From: Aphidius gifuensis
Lineage: Eukaryota; Arthropoda; Insecta; Hymenoptera; Braconidae
Assembly: GCF_014905175.1 (NCBI RefSeq)
Contig: NC_057791.1
Coordinates: 5,890,001-5,954,000, forward strand
DNA: 64,000 bases
Direction of reading: 5' to 3'
Below the pieces are notes generated by a model. That model ran no database searches. It was not told the origin of the DNA and was given only the letters and a program-made list of their open reading frames with translations. Position numbers and translations under genes: made by a program. Positions within the stretch are counted from its first letter, which is position 1. Each line of letters opens with the position of its first letter. Positions 63,528 to 64,000 of the stretch are shown piece after piece.

Positions 63528-64000
63528 TCAGTTGACATCAGCAATCGCTTCAAGAACACTTAAAAAAACTCCAGGATGTTTTTTTTTTAAATCTCGATAT
63601 GCTTCCTTTGACAAAACAGCTTGTAAGTTTGTTTTTATAAATTCCAAACATTTTTTCTTCAATTTTTCAACATTGTATTTGTCAGAAAAAATAAGCATAC
63701 TTGAAACGTTATCAGAGTTTATTGTTCCACATATTATTTCTTCACAAATTTTTTTAAGACGATCAACCTGATATTTTTCAGCAACAGCAAGTAATTCCAT
63801 TGGTATTTTGTTAACATTTTCCGTTTCCTCAGTATAAATATAATGTAAAAATTCTTCGAAAACATCTTCTTCAATATCTTCAATAATCACTTCACTTTCT
63901 TTATTTTCTTTGAATTGTTTATGATCAAACATTGCATCAAAAACAGGACTACGTGCTGCAAGAATTCCTTTGATAACACGAAATGATTTTTGACCCACGT
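63528..64000 (-). CDS. BTB/POZ protein, SPOP/TDPOZ-like, C-terminal part
   Basis: The frame is open from the right edge, so the N-terminus (normally a MATH domain in this family) lies outside the window; the GTG near 63,998 is internal. Visible: the later half of a BTB domain (FRVIKGILAARSPVFDAMFD, EVIIEDIEEDVFEEFLHYIY, VAEKYQVDRLKKICEEII) and a 3-box/BACK-like helical segment (MLIFSDKYNVEKLKKKCLEF), ending TGA near 63,530. Family members are substrate adaptors for Cullin-3 ubiquitin ligases. Such genes are often expanded in insects. I cannot say which paralogue it is. Confidence 0.8.
   Translation of the reverse strand, partial: VGQKSFRVIKGILAARSPVFDAMFDHKQFKENKESEVIIEDIEEDVFEEFLHYIYTEETENVNKIPMELLAVAEKYQVDRLKKICEEIICGTINSDNVSSMLIFSDKYNVEKLKKKCLEFIKTNLQAVLSKEAYRDLKKKHPGVFLSVLEAIADVN

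Noticed and set aside
1..64000. CRISPR array
   Set aside because: Repeats present are in-frame coding repeats, fold-back elements or microsatellites; there are no regularly spaced repeats with unique spacers, and the genome is eukaryotic.
1..64000. tRNA or rRNA genes
   Set aside because: Scanning by eye I found no cloverleaf-like A and B box pair or rRNA-like stretch. A covariance-model search would settle it.

Overview
The window is AT-rich eukaryotic DNA with spliced genes, short GT-AG introns and many homopolymer tracts. Arthropod genes (a blue cheese/WDFY3 orthologue, rootletin and a relic resembling an insect odorant-receptor C-terminal exon) point to an insect. The clustered, fast-evolving secreted proteases suggest a hymenopteran and perhaps a parasitoid wasp; that narrower placement is inference.

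Positions 1-22,000 form a turbulent accessory cluster. It starts inside a repetitive alpha-helical gene (+) broken by two adjacent stops. Two paralogous copies of a calpain-type protease gene follow on the minus strand (3,287-6,928 and 16,239-19,875), inside a segmental duplication of about 5.4 kb. The second copy keeps the Cys/His/Asn catalytic residues and has an apparent signal peptide; the first has lost the His region through a deletion. Between them lies a multi-exon, secreted, double ADAMTS-like metalloprotease gene (7,775-13,160). Its first protease unit has lost the zinc site and its second is intact. Non-autonomous DNA transposons pepper the cluster: a TTAA-flanked element with an empty site in the sister copy, and a large palindromic element of about 890 bp. 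A mosaic of calpain and ADAMTS pieces closes it.

Positions 22,500-28,040 hold a divergent eIF4G paralogue (+). My splice model gives 1,323 codons with consistent phases. It has four 25-residue acidic repeats, TWO tandem MIF4G domains made by an exon-module duplication, then MA3 and W2 domains.

Positions 29,800-60,500 are more conservative. They carry rootletin (-), a long AT-rich gap, a membrane-anchored ATP-grasp/MysC-like protein (-), a graveyard of gene and transposon relics at 44.6-46.3 kb (including a TnpB/Fanzor-like zinc-ribbon/RuvC remnant and an SNRNP40 WD40 fragment), a small CXC/CRC-domain zinc-finger protein (+), and blue cheese/WDFY3 (-) with one 10.1 kb coding exon. The right end has a fold-back repeat, an odorant-receptor-like exon relic and the 3' part of a BTB/SPOP-like gene.

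The genes do not form one pathway. The left third looks like a lineage-specific secreted-protease cluster under birth-and-death evolution; the right part is housekeeping, cytoskeletal and autophagy genes. I recognised no rRNA or tRNA gene and no CRISPR array.
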